Shown: positions 26,214 through 35,380 of the stretch, in pieces | How positions within the stretch are numbered: position 1 is the first letter of the stretch | Layout of the letters: every line of letters begins with the position of its first letter | Source of the DNA: Paraburkholderia tropica | Lineage (GTDB): Bacteria; Pseudomonadota; Gammaproteobacteria; Burkholderiales; Burkholderiaceae | Assembly: GCF_914484835.1 (NCBI RefSeq) | Contig: NZ_CAJZAR010000067.1 | Location: 1 to 64,000, forward strand | Length of the DNA: 64,000 nt | Direction of reading: 5' to 3' | The notes under the pieces: model-generated | Database searches by the model: none | Told to the model about the DNA's origin: nothing | What the model saw: the letters and a program-made list of their open reading frames with translations, nothing else | Made by a program: the position numbers and the translations under genes

Positions 26214-27365
26214 ATGAATTCGACGTCCAAAGTCCACGCCTCCGAAGCCGCGCAACCGGGCGCGCAGGCCACCTCCCGCGACGCTTTCGTGCGCATCGAA
26301 AACGTCGTCAAGAAGTTCGGCGACAGTGTCGCCGTGAACAACGTCAGCCTGAACGTCGCGAAGAACGAACTGTTCGCGCTGCTCGGCAGCTCCGGCTGCG
26401 GCAAGTCCACGCTGCTGCGCATGCTCGCCGGGCTGGAAACGGCCACCTCGGGCAAGATCTATGTCGACGGCGAGGACCTCGCGTCGCTGCCGCCCTATCG
26501 CCGTCCGGTCAACATGATGTTCCAGTCGTATGCGCTCTTTCCGCATATGAGCGTGGAATCGAACGTTGCGTTCGGCCTCAAGCAGGAAGGCGTGCCGAAG
26601 AACGAAATCAAGGAACGCGTGGCCGACGCGCTCAATCTCGTGCAGATGAGCCGCTACGCGAAGCGCAAGCCGCATCAGCTTTCGGGCGGCCAGCAGCAGC
26701 GCGTCGCGCTCGCACGCTCGCTCGTCAAGCGCCCCAAGCTGCTGCTGCTCGACGAACCGATGTCGGCGCTCGATAAAAAGATCCGCCAGAAGACCCAGCT
26801 CGAACTCGTGAACATCATCGAGAAGGTCGATGTCACCTGTGTGATGGTCACGCACGATCAGGAAGAAGCGATGACGATGGCCAATCGTCTCGCGGTCATG
26901 AGCGAAGGCCGCATCGTGCAGATCGGCTCGCCCAACGAAGTCTACGAATTCCCCAACAGCCGCTTCTCGGCCGAGTTCATCGGCTCGACCAATCTGTTCG
27001 AAGGCAAGGTGGTCGAGGACGAACCCGATCACATCTACGTCGAAAGCGAAGACCTCGAAACGCGCATGTACGTGAGCCACGGCGTGACCGGCCCGCTCGG
27101 CATGCCGGTGGGTATTTCGGTGCGCCCCGAGCGCGTGCGCGTGACGCGCGAGAAGCCGGGCACGCCAACCAACTGGGCGCGCGGCGTGGTGACGGATGTG
27201 GCCTACATGGGCAGCTATTCGCTTTATCACGTGCGTCTGCCGGGCGGCAAGGTGGTGGTGTCGAACCTGTCGAGTTCGCATCTGATGAACGAAGGCGCGC
27301 CGGCCTGGAACGACGACGTGTATGTGTCGTGGTCGCCCGCCAGCGGCGTCGTGCTCACGCAATAA
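26214..27365 (+). CDS. potG: Putrescine ABC transporter ATP-binding protein
   Basis: A 383-residue ATPase. Walker A is GSSGCGKST, the signature LSGGQQQRVALARSL, Walker B LLLLDEPMSALD, and the H-loop VTHDQEEAMTMA. The C-terminal TOBE domain is present (SVRPERVRVTREK). FQSYALFPHMSVESNVAFGLKQ is typical of PotA/PotG proteins. The ATG at 26214 with an AAAGGA site is chosen; earlier frame residues are unconserved. It energises PotH and PotI, encoded immediately downstream. Confidence 0.94.
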   Translation: MNSTSKVHASEAAQPGAQATSRDAFVRIENVVKKFGDSVAVNNVSLNVAKNELFALLGSSGCGKSTLLRMLAGLETATSGKIYVDGEDLASLPPYRRPVNMMFQSYALFPHMSVESNVAFGLKQEGVPKNEIKERVADALNLVQMSRYAKRKPHQLSGGQQQRVALARSLVKRPKLLLLDEPMSALDKKIRQKTQLELVNIIEKVDVTCVMVTHDQEEAMTMANRLAVMSEGRIVQIGSPNEVYEFPNSRFSAEFIGSTNLFEGKVVEDEPDHIYVESEDLETRMYVSHGVTGPLGMPVGISVRPERVRVTREKPGTPTNWARGVVTDVAYMGSYSLYHVRLPGGKVVVSNLSSSHLMNEGAPAWNDDVYVSWSPASGVVLTQ

Positions 27366-27378
27366 CGGAGATGCCGAC

Positions 27379-28347
27379 ATGAGTACGTCCCTGCCCTCCA
27401 CGCCCTCCGTGTCGTCGCGCAGCAGCGCGCCGCGCGGCATGCTCGCGCGCATGTTCTCGCGCTTCGTGCCGTCGGGCCGCACCACGGTGATCGGCGTGCC
27501 GTTCCTGTGGCTCGCGCTGTTCTTCGCGCTGCCCTTCGTGCTGGTGCTCAAGATCAGCTTCGCCGACCAGGTGATGGGCATTCCGCCCTACACGAATCTG
27601 GTCGAGATGAAAGACGGCATGGTGCATCTGGCCTTGCAGCTTTCGCACTATGCGTTCCTGTTGCAGGACAGCCTGTATATCGCCACCTACATCAGCTCGC
27701 TGAAGATGGCGGCGGTCTCGACGATCTTCTGCCTGTTGATCGGCTATCCCATCGCCTACTACATCGCGCGTTCGAATCCGGCCACGCGCAACGTGCTGAT
27801 GATGGCCGTGATGCTGCCGTTCTGGACCTCGTTCCTGATTCGCGTCTACGCGTGGATCGGCATTCTCAAGGACGACGGCCTGCTCAATCACGCGCTGATC
27901 GCCATCGGGCTGATTCACTCGCCGCTGCGTCTTTATCACAGCGATGCGGGCGTCTATATCGGCATGGTCTATTCGTATCTGCCGTTCATGGTGATGCCGC
28001 TCTACGCGCACCTCGTGAAGATGGACCTCACGCTGCTCGAAGCCGCGTACGACCTCGGCGCGAAGCCGTGGGTCGCGTTCACGCGGATCACGCTGCCGCT
28101 CTCGAAGAACGGGATCATCGCGGGCAGCCTGCTCGTGTTCATTCCGGCGGTGGGCGAGTACGTGATTCCCGAACTGCTCGGCGGCGCCGACACGCTGATG
28201 ATCGGCCGCGTCATGTGGGACGAGTTCTTCAACAACATGGACTGGCCGATGGCGTCCGCCGTCACGGTCGCGATGGTGCTGCTGCTGCTCGTGCCGATGG
28301 CCGTGTTCCAGTACTACCAGGTCAAGGAACTGGAGGAAGGCAAATGA
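27379..28347 (+). CDS. potH: Putrescine ABC transporter permease
   Basis: A 322-residue inner-membrane permease with about six helices, starting at GVPFLWLALFFALPFVLVLKISF. The EAA loop is LLEAAYDLGAKPWVAFTRITLP. VGEYVIPELLGGADTLMIGRVMWDEFFNN is a PotH/PotB signature. Its TGA overlaps the potI ATG as ATGA, and it begins 13 bases after potG. Confidence 0.95.
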   Translation: MSTSLPSTPSVSSRSSAPRGMLARMFSRFVPSGRTTVIGVPFLWLALFFALPFVLVLKISFADQVMGIPPYTNLVEMKDGMVHLALQLSHYAFLLQDSLYIATYISSLKMAAVSTIFCLLIGYPIAYYIARSNPATRNVLMMAVMLPFWTSFLIRVYAWIGILKDDGLLNHALIAIGLIHSPLRLYHSDAGVYIGMVYSYLPFMVMPLYAHLVKMDLTLLEAAYDLGAKPWVAFTRITLPLSKNGIIAGSLLVFIPAVGEYVIPELLGGADTLMIGRVMWDEFFNNMDWPMASAVTVAMVLLLLVPMAVFQYYQVKELEEGK

Positions 28348-29255
28348 TCAAGCCCAATCGCACGCTCTCGACCAGCGTTCTCACTTTCGGTTTTCTGTTC
28401 CTCTATATCCCGATCATCAGCCTCGTCGTGTACTCGTTCAACGAGTCGAAGCTCGTGACGGTGTGGTCCGGCTTCTCGCTCAAGTGGTACGCCGCGCTGT
28501 TGCAGGACGACGAGCTGCTGAGCGCCGCCTGGCTCTCGCTGAAGATCGGTTTGATGACGGCGTTCGCCTCGGTGGTGATCGGCACGTGGGCGGGCTTCGT
28601 GCTCGCACGCATGGGACGCTTTCGCGGCTTCACGCTCTACACCGGCATGATCAACGCGCCGCTCGTGATTCCCGAAGTGATCCAGGGCATCTCGCTGCTG
28701 CTGCTGTTCGTGGCGCTTCAGCAGATGATCGGCTGGCCCGCCGGGCGCGGCATCCTGACGATCTGGATCGGCCACGTGATGCTGTGCGTGTCGTACGTGG
28801 CGATCATCGTGCAGTCGCGTGTGAAAGAGATGAACAAGTCGCTCGAAGAGGCCGCGCTCGATCTCGGCGCCACGCCGCTGAAAGTGTTCTTCGTCATCAC
28901 GCTGCCGCTGATCTCGCAGGCGCTGCTCTCCGGCTGGCTGCTCTCGTTCACGCTCTCGATCGACGACCTCGTGCTCTCCGCGTTCCTCTCCGGTCCCGGC
29001 TCGACCACGCTGCCGCTCGTCGTGTTCTCGCGCGTGCGTCTCGGCCTGAACCCGGAAATGAATGCGCTCGCCACGCTGTTCATCACGGCCGTGACGATCG
29101 GCGTGATCGCGGTGAATCAGTTGATGAGCGCACGCGAGAAGAAGCGTCTGCGCGACCTGCAGATGGCCTTCACGCAGCCCGATCCCGCCGAAACGCTCAG
29201 CGCCGCTTCACCGGCCGGCGCAGTGGGCGCGCCGATCGGACGGCGCGCGGCCTGA
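28344..29255 (+). CDS. potI: Putrescine ABC transporter permease
   Basis: A 303-residue permease with about six helices. The EAA loop is LEEAALDLGATPLKVFFVITLP, and TLSIDDLVLSAFLSGPGSTTLP matches PotI/PotC proteins. It is coupled to potH and preceded by a GGAGGAAGG ribosome site. The last 45 residues form a polar, alanine-rich tail of no recognised function. It completes the PotFGHI importer. Confidence 0.95.
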   Translation: MIKPNRTLSTSVLTFGFLFLYIPIISLVVYSFNESKLVTVWSGFSLKWYAALLQDDELLSAAWLSLKIGLMTAFASVVIGTWAGFVLARMGRFRGFTLYTGMINAPLVIPEVIQGISLLLLFVALQQMIGWPAGRGILTIWIGHVMLCVSYVAIIVQSRVKEMNKSLEEAALDLGATPLKVFFVITLPLISQALLSGWLLSFTLSIDDLVLSAFLSGPGSTTLPLVVFSRVRLGLNPEMNALATLFITAVTIGVIAVNQLMSAREKKRLRDLQMAFTQPDPAETLSAASPAGAVGAPIGRRAA

Positions 29256-29313
29256 AGCGGTTTTCGCAGTTCGCAGTGAAGCTCGACGGAACCTGAGAGT
29301 TTGACAACAAGAC

Positions 29314-29332
29314 GGCGCGCCTCGCGCGCGCC
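29314..29332 (+). promoter_or_regulatory. Short GC hairpin upstream of the barrel protein gene
   Basis: GGCGCGC (29314-29320) pairs with GCGCGCC (29326-29332). No clear T-run follows, so it may weaken read-through or stabilise the potI end. A consensus TTGACA at 29301-29306 lacks a fitting -10. Confidence 0.4.
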
Positions 29333-29410
29333 GCGTGCAACGGCCCGCCGCAAGAAAAGCAAGAACGCCTCGAAGTGTTTGCAATAACGACCCAATAAGG
29401 AGAATTGTCC

Positions 29411-31042
29411 ATGAAGAAGAAGTTAATCTGTCTGCTGGTGGCCGGGGCACTGCCGGGGCTCGCTTTCGCGGACTCGACCAGCGATCAGATCAAGGCCCTC
29501 CAGGCGCAACTCAATGCGCTGCAAAAAGAGGTGAAATCGCTCAAGAGCGAAATCGCCAGTTCGAAGAGTACGGCGAAGGGGACGTCGAAAACGGCCACGG
29601 CGTCGGCAGGCGGCACGGCGGGTGCAGCAGGCGCGACGGCAGCAGCGGGCACGACAACCACGGCGGAAGCCGCGCCCATCGATATCAGCTCGCCCGACTA
29701 CGGCAAGGCGCCCGCTCGTCTGACCAACGACGACGTCGACTCGATGAAGCAGCAGATCGCGAGCCAGCAGCTCAAGGTCGATTCGCTCAGCGACGCGGCC
29801 AGCACCGGTCCGATCGCGGGCCTCTCGATCACCGGCTATATCGACCCGTCGTACATCTATAACCGCGCGCCGGGCACCTCGTCGTTCCTGTTCGCGAATC
29901 ACGAAAGCTCGTACAACTACTTCAACAGCACGTTCGGCGACCTCTACCTCGACATCAAGAAGACCTTCGGTGTCGGGCCGATGGCGCCGTCCGCCGAAAT
30001 CACGCTCATGCCGAACCGCGGCAACGGCATCACGCTGCTCGCGAACGAACACGGCGATATCGGCAACAACATCCTGAACACGGCGATCGTCACGGTGCCG
30101 ATCACGGCCACGCAGACCTTCGTCGCCGGTCTGATGCCGAGCTTCGGCGGCTACGAGGTGCAGCAGTCGAACCAGATGCTGACCCTCACGCACAACCTGC
30201 TGTACGACTTCTCGGATCCGGGCAGCTACGTGGGTGTGGGCTGGAACTACGCGCCGGACGGCAGCCAGTGGGCCTTCAAGTTCATCCTCGGCAACGAGCA
30301 GTACCGCACCTACGGCGCGGTCACGCAGACGGGCACGAACGCGCTGGGCGATCCGATCACGACGAGCAACAAGATCCCGACCTTCACGGCGCGCGCGGAC
30401 TACACGATGTCGAGCGCGCTCGATATCGGCGGTTCGTTCAACATCGGCCGCCAGACGCTGTCGAGCGCGACCAACTCGGACGGTCAGGTCGTCTACGGTC
30501 CGGGCGGCCAGGCAACGAGCTCGGGCGGCTACTTCTTCTTCGGCGAGGTCGATGCGACCTACACGCAAGCGGACATCCAGTACAACGCCGAAGTCGATTA
30601 CGGCCAGCAGCAGCGCGCCGCGTTCAACGGCGGCAACGCGCAGTGGTACGGTCTCTCGCTGCTCGCGCACCGCAAGTTCACCGCGCCGCTCGTGGGCCGC
30701 ATGGGCGTGACCGCGCGTTACGACGTGCTCGCCAACAGCAAGAACGGCGGCGGCGGCGGCGGCATCGCGCTCAACGGCAACGGCATGGACCCGTACAACG
30801 GCTTCGGCATCGGCGCGGACTGCCTGACGAACTCGCAGGCGGGCGGCGGTTACGGCTTCGAGTGCAAGGGCGCGGTACGCCAGGACGTCGCGCTCGACCT
30901 GCTGTTCTTCCCGACGCAGCAGATCACCGTCAAGGTCGAATATCGCCACGACTGGGCCACGCAGAAGGTGTTCCTGCACGACGACGGCTCGTACGGCAAG
31001 AGCAACGACTTGCTGGGCGCGCAGTTCATCTACTCGTTCTAA
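29411..31042 (+). CDS. Outer-membrane beta-barrel protein, DUF3138-like
   Basis: A 543-residue protein with a clear signal peptide (KKKLICLLVAGALPGLAFA, cut before DSTSD). A heptad-rich coiled coil follows (about residues 22-55, IKALQAQLNALQKEVKSLKS), then a low-complexity Ala/Thr linker, then a long stretch of alternating hydrophobic strands rich in Tyr, Gly and Asn that ends in aromatic FIYSF, the normal terminal signal for barrel assembly. The coiled coil plus barrel resembles trimeric DcaP-type porins and the DUF3138 proteins of Burkholderiales. Its place between PotFGHI and the PuuB genes suggests an outer-membrane channel for polyamines. AAGGAG precedes the ATG; a terminator follows. 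Confidence 0.8.
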   Translation: MKKKLICLLVAGALPGLAFADSTSDQIKALQAQLNALQKEVKSLKSEIASSKSTAKGTSKTATASAGGTAGAAGATAAAGTTTTAEAAPIDISSPDYGKAPARLTNDDVDSMKQQIASQQLKVDSLSDAASTGPIAGLSITGYIDPSYIYNRAPGTSSFLFANHESSYNYFNSTFGDLYLDIKKTFGVGPMAPSAEITLMPNRGNGITLLANEHGDIGNNILNTAIVTVPITATQTFVAGLMPSFGGYEVQQSNQMLTLTHNLLYDFSDPGSYVGVGWNYAPDGSQWAFKFILGNEQYRTYGAVTQTGTNALGDPITTSNKIPTFTARADYTMSSALDIGGSFNIGRQTLSSATNSDGQVVYGPGGQATSSGGYFFFGEVDATYTQADIQYNAEVDYGQQQRAAFNGGNAQWYGLSLLAHRKFTAPLVGRMGVTARYDVLANSKNGGGGGGIALNGNGMDPYNGFGIGADCLTNSQAGGGYGFECKGAVRQDVALDLLFFPTQQITVKVEYRHDWATQKVFLHDDGSYGKSNDLLGAQFIYSF

Positions 31043-31050
31043 CGGGTACG

Positions 31051-31092
31051 CGGCGGGCGGCGGGCCACGCGCCCGCGCCCGCCGTTTTTTTT
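31051..31092 (+). terminator. Intrinsic terminator after the barrel protein gene
   Basis: CGGCGGGCG (31051-31059) pairs with CGCCCGCCG (31076-31084), with further GC pairing inside, followed by eight T. It ends 15 bases before the first puuB start, so the puuB genes need read-through or their own promoter. Confidence 0.88.
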
Positions 31093-31106
31093 CGCACGCA
31101 TTCCTT

Positions 31107-32399
31107 ATGCACAAATTCGCCAATCAGCCTCACGCGCCGTCGTGGTACGCGGCCACCGCCAACGACGCCACCCGCCATCCCGCGCTGCAAGGCACGCTCG
31201 ACGCCGATGTCTGCGTGATCGGCGCGGGTCTCACGGGCGTGTCCACCGCGCTCAATCTCGCGGAGCGCGGCTATCGCGTCGCGCTGCTCGAAGCCTCGAA
31301 GGTCGGATGGGCCGCGAGCGGACGCAACGGCGGCCAGCTGATCGGCGGCTTCGCCTGCGGCATCGACACCTTCGCGCAGTTCATGAACGAAGGCGAAGTC
31401 AAGCAGATGTGGGACATGGGCCTCGAAACGCTCGACATCGTGAAGTCGCGCGTAGCGAAGCACAACATCGACTGCGCGCTCACGGAAGGCTATTTCACCG
31501 CCGCGAACAAGGCGCGCGACGTCGACGAACTCAAGCGCTGGCGCGACGAAGCCGCGCAACGCTTCGGCTACGACCGCTTCCGCTACGTGGAGAGCGACGG
31601 CGTAGGCCGCTACGTGCAATCGGGCCGCTATCCGGGCGGCCTTTACGACCCGGACAGCGGCCATCTGCATCCGCTCAACTACACGCTCGGCCTTGCGCGC
31701 GCGGCGCACGAAGCGGGCGTGCAGATCTTCGAAGACAGCGCCGTCACGCGCATTCGCGACGAAGCGGGCGCGCACGTGATCGAAACGGCGCAAGGCAAGG
31801 TGCGCGCGAAGTTCGTCGTGCTCGCGTGCAATACCTATCTGGGCGCGCTGGCGCCAGCGCTCGCGCGCAAGATCATGCCGGTCGGCACCTACGTGATCGC
31901 CACCGGACCGCTCGGCGAGGCGCGCATGAGCACGCTGATGCCCGCGCAAGCCGCCGTGTGCGACAGCCGCTTCGTGCTCGATTACTTCCGCCCCGCGCCC
32001 GACACGAGGTTGCTGTGGGGCGGCAAGGTCAGCTATTCGACCTTCGCGCCGCCGAACCTCGGCGAAGCGATGCGCCGCGACATGCTGAAAACCTTCCCGC
32101 AACTCGCCGATGTGAAGGTCGATTACGCGTGGGGCGGCTACGTCGATATCACCATGAATCGCGCGCCGCATTTTGGCCGCGTCTCGCCCACGGTATATTT
32201 CGCGCAGGGATTTTCGGGGCATGGCGTGAACACCACGGGTCTCGCGGGCCAGCTGATCGCCGAAGCGATTCACGGCCAGGCCGCGCGCTTCGACCTGTTC
32301 GGCAAGATCCGTCACCGCGACTTTCCTGGCGGCGCTACGCTGCGCACCCCGGCTCTCGTGCTCGCGATGGCCTGGTATCGAATGAAGGACCTGCTTTGA
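31107..32399 (+). CDS. puuB: Gamma-glutamylputrescine oxidase, first copy
   Basis: A 430-residue FAD-dependent amine oxidase of the DAO family. The dinucleotide motif is VIGAGLTGVSTALNLAERG (near residue 35), followed by SGRNGGQLIGGF, and the C-terminal flavin-contact region is YFAQGFSGHGVNTTGLAGQL. It fits PuuB, which oxidises gamma-glutamylputrescine to the aldehyde with release of ammonia and peroxide. The next gene is a paralog with the same motifs. The first 15 bases after the terminator leave little space for a dedicated promoter. Confidence 0.85.
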   Translation: MHKFANQPHAPSWYAATANDATRHPALQGTLDADVCVIGAGLTGVSTALNLAERGYRVALLEASKVGWAASGRNGGQLIGGFACGIDTFAQFMNEGEVKQMWDMGLETLDIVKSRVAKHNIDCALTEGYFTAANKARDVDELKRWRDEAAQRFGYDRFRYVESDGVGRYVQSGRYPGGLYDPDSGHLHPLNYTLGLARAAHEAGVQIFEDSAVTRIRDEAGAHVIETAQGKVRAKFVVLACNTYLGALAPALARKIMPVGTYVIATGPLGEARMSTLMPAQAAVCDSRFVLDYFRPAPDTRLLWGGKVSYSTFAPPNLGEAMRRDMLKTFPQLADVKVDYAWGGYVDITMNRAPHFGRVSPTVYFAQGFSGHGVNTTGLAGQLIAEAIHGQAARFDLFGKIRHRDFPGGATLRTPALVLAMAWYRMKDLL

Positions 32400-32412
32400 T
32401 GGATCTGAACCG

Positions 32413-33717
32413 ATGAAACTCGACCTCGACGCCCAGGCGGACGTGCTCGCCCGCCACTCGTACTACGAAGCCTCCGTCACGCGCCCCGCCGCCGACGACC
32501 CGGTGCTCGAAGGCGCGCTCGACGCCGATGTCTGCGTGATCGGCGCGGGCTTCGCGGGCCTCTCGGTCGCGCTCGAATGCCGCGCGCGCGGCCTGTCCGT
32601 CGTGGTGCTCGACGCGCATCGTCCCGGCTGGGGCGCGTCGGGACGCAACGGCGGGCAGACGCTCGTCGGCTTCGCAAAGGACGAAGTGCTCGAACAGCAA
32701 CTCGGGCCGCAAGGCATGCGCGCGGCGTGGGCGCTCTCGATTCAGGGCGTGGAACTCGTGAAGGAGCGCATCGCGCGCTACGGGATCGACTGCGATTTCA
32801 CCTCGGGCTATGTGACGGTCGCGACCAAGCCGAAGCGTGTGCCGAGCCTGCGTTCGTGGATGGATGCGGCGCGCGCGCGCTGGGGCTACGACAAGCTCGA
32901 ATGGCTCGACACCGACGCCACGCGCCAGCGCGTGAATTCGCAGGGCTATCTCGCGGGCGTCTACGATCCGCTCTCGGGGCATCTGCATCCGCTGAAATAC
33001 TGCCTCGGTCTCGCCGATGCCGCGCGCAAGGAAGGCGCGCAACTGTACGCGCATTCGCGCGTCACGGAAGTCGTGCGCGGCGCGCAGCCCGTGGTGAAAA
33101 CCGCGCGCGGCGAGGTGCGCTGCCGCTTCGTGGTGTCGTGCTGCAATGCCGCGCCCGGCGGCGTGCTGCCCGCGCCGGTGGAAGCGCGCATCGCGCCGAT
33201 CGCCTCGTACATCATCGCGACCGCGCCGCTCGGACGCGCACGCGCCGACGCGCTGATTCCCGGCCGCGCCGCCATTTGCGACAACAACTTCTTCCTCGAC
33301 TACTTCCGCCTCTCCGCCGACGACCGCCTGCTGTTCGGCGGCCGCGCCGATTCGACGGGCGCCGCGCCCGCGCAACTCACCGAGGCGATGAAGACGCGCA
33401 TGACCGGCGTGTTCCCGCAGCTCGAAGGCGTGCAGGTGGAATACGCGTGGGGCGGTTTCGTCGATGTCACGCGCAATCGCGCGCCCGACTTCGGCGCGGT
33501 CGATCCGAACTGGTTCTACGTGCAGGGCTTTTCAGGCCACGGCGTGGCGCTCACGGGCATCGCCGGGCGCGTGGTCTCGCAAGCCATCGCGGGCGAGCGC
33601 GCCGCGTTCGATCTGTTCGCGCAGCTACGCCACGCGCGCTTCCCGCTCGGTCCGGCGTGGCGCCGTCCCGCGCTCGAAATCGGCATGTTCTATCACCGCA
33701 TCATGGAGATGTTCTGA
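32413..33717 (+). CDS. puuB: Gamma-glutamylputrescine oxidase, second copy
   Basis: A 434-residue paralog of the preceding gene, 13 bases downstream. It keeps the FAD motif (VIGAGFAGLSVALECRARG), SGRNGGQTLVGF and YVQGFSGHGVALTGIAGRV, but differs over most of its length, so it is not a recent duplication. Either gene may be the true PuuB; the other could act on a different glutamylated amine such as glutamyl-spermidine or -ethanolamine. A MocR regulator converges from the right. Confidence 0.82.
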   Translation: MKLDLDAQADVLARHSYYEASVTRPAADDPVLEGALDADVCVIGAGFAGLSVALECRARGLSVVVLDAHRPGWGASGRNGGQTLVGFAKDEVLEQQLGPQGMRAAWALSIQGVELVKERIARYGIDCDFTSGYVTVATKPKRVPSLRSWMDAARARWGYDKLEWLDTDATRQRVNSQGYLAGVYDPLSGHLHPLKYCLGLADAARKEGAQLYAHSRVTEVVRGAQPVVKTARGEVRCRFVVSCCNAAPGGVLPAPVEARIAPIASYIIATAPLGRARADALIPGRAAICDNNFFLDYFRLSADDRLLFGGRADSTGAAPAQLTEAMKTRMTGVFPQLEGVQVEYAWGGFVDVTRNRAPDFGAVDPNWFYVQGFSGHGVALTGIAGRVVSQAIAGERAAFDLFAQLRHARFPLGPAWRRPALEIGMFYHRIMEMF

Positions 33718-33754
33718 GCACTCGCAGAACCGCTGCGAAGCTCCTGGTCGCGGG

Positions 33755-35227
33755 TCAGAGCATCGCGCGCACCACGCGCGCGAGCGTGGCCATCAGCGCA
33801 TCGGAGTCTTCGGGCGAGGCTTCCGCGTAGCCGAGCAGAAAGCCGTTGTAGTGCTCGGCATCGGGCGCGTCGAGGCAATACGCGCTCAACGGCGAGAGCG
33901 CGAGGCCATGCTCGCGCGCGGCCTCGCTTACCGCAACGTCGTCGAGCGGCGCGTCGAGACGCACGCTCAGATGCATGCCGCCCGCGTCCGCCGACACCGT
34001 CATCAGTCCGCCGAGATGCTTGTCGATCGCCGCGACGAGACCGTCGCGGCGCGTTAGATACAGCTTGCGCATGCGCCGCAGATGGCGCGCGTAACGCCCG
34101 CTCTCGATGAATTCCGCGAGCGCGCGCTGATCGGCCACGCGGCCCTGGCGCACCAGCGTGCGATGCGCCATGTCGACCTGCTCCACCACCTGGCGCGGCA
34201 CGATCATGAAGCCCATGCGCAGCGCCGGAAACAGCGTCTTGCTGAAGGTGCCGAGATAGATCACGGGCGTGTCGTCGGCGAGACCCTGGATCGAGGGCAG
34301 CGGCGGACCGTCGTGGCGCAGCTCGCTGTCGTAATCGTCTTCGATGATCCACGCGCCGCACGCGCGCGCACGCTCGATCAGCGCGAGCCGCCGTTCGAGG
34401 CTCAGCACGCAGCCAAGCGGATATTGATGCGACGGCGTGAGATAAATCAGGCGCGGCGGCGTCTCGCGCCAGTGCTCCTCGCGCGCGGCCATGCCCGCGG
34501 CATCGACGGGAATCGGTACGAGCTTCAGACTCGCCGCGTGCATCGCGACGCGCGCGCCCAGATAACCGGGGTTTTCGATCCACACGCGCTCGCCCGCATC
34601 GGCGAAAAAGCGCGCGCAGAGATCGAGGCTTTCCTGCGTGCCTTCGGTGATGAACACCTGATCGGGCTGACAACGCACGCCGCGCGAGACACGCACGTAT
34701 TGCGCGATGGCCTGGCGCAGCGCCGGAATGCCCGCGCTCGCGCCGTAGCTGAGATCTTCGGGGCTCAACTCGCGCTGCGCGCGTTCGACCGTGCTGCGCC
34801 ACTGCGCGAGCGGAAACGCGTCGAGCGCGGGCACGCCCGGACGCAACGCGGTCACGCCCGCGCGATACGCGGGACGCGGCGGCAATTCGCTCACGCGCCG
34901 CGAGAGCGTGCGCGGGGCATCCGCCGCCTGTTCCGCGGCGGCTTGCTCAATCCCCGCTGGCTGCACGGACACGGCCTTCACGTCGTTCACAACCGAGCCG
35001 TGACGCGTGGCCGTGATGAAACCCTCCTCCAGCAAACGCTCGTACGCATAGAGCACCGAATTGCGCGCGATGCTCATCTCCTCGGCGAGCGCGCGGCTCG
35101 ACGCGAGACGCGTGCCGCGCACGATGTCGCCATCGAGAATCGCGCGGCGCAGGCTCTCGTACAACAGATCCTGCTGCGTGAGCCTGCGCTGCACGCTCGT
35201 GCGCGCCTTGCGCTCGTAGGCCGCCAT
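33755..35227 (-). CDS. MocR/PdxR-family regulator (GntR helix-turn-helix plus aminotransferase domain)
   Basis: About 490 residues. The N-terminal winged helix (LRRAILDGDIVRGTRLASSRALAEEMSIARNSV) is of GntR type; a proline-rich linker leads to a fold-type I aminotransferase domain with ENPGYLGA, IIEDDYDSELR and the PLP lysine in GTFSKTLFP. MocR proteins use PLP as a sensor and regulate vitamin B6, GABA, taurine or amino acid genes. An ATG at 35227 is chosen over a TTG 18 bases upstream; neither has a good ribosome site. It lies between the puuB pair and a divergent GNAT gene, its likely target. A GabR-like role in GABA metabolism would fit the locus but is inference. Confidence 0.88.
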   Translation of the reverse strand: MAAYERKARTSVQRRLTQQDLLYESLRRAILDGDIVRGTRLASSRALAEEMSIARNSVLYAYERLLEEGFITATRHGSVVNDVKAVSVQPAGIEQAAAEQAADAPRTLSRRVSELPPRPAYRAGVTALRPGVPALDAFPLAQWRSTVERAQRELSPEDLSYGASAGIPALRQAIAQYVRVSRGVRCQPDQVFITEGTQESLDLCARFFADAGERVWIENPGYLGARVAMHAASLKLVPIPVDAAGMAAREEHWRETPPRLIYLTPSHQYPLGCVLSLERRLALIERARACGAWIIEDDYDSELRHDGPPLPSIQGLADDTPVIYLGTFSKTLFPALRMGFMIVPRQVVEQVDMAHRTLVRQGRVADQRALAEFIESGRYARHLRRMRKLYLTRRDGLVAAIDKHLGGLMTVSADAGGMHLSVRLDAPLDDVAVSEAAREHGLALSPLSAYCLDAPDAEHYNGFLLGYAEASPEDSDALMATLARVVRAML

Positions 35228-35380
35228 GATCAGCGCGTAATCCAATTTCGTGGCTCCATCGTTTGTCGGTTGCGTGGGACTAACAATGGTGCCACAGATC
35301 GCTTACGCTGACACCTGTGATTCGCGAAGGCCCGCCCTGCACGCCTTCGCTCCGCAGATGAAGCAAACAGGAGAACGAGA

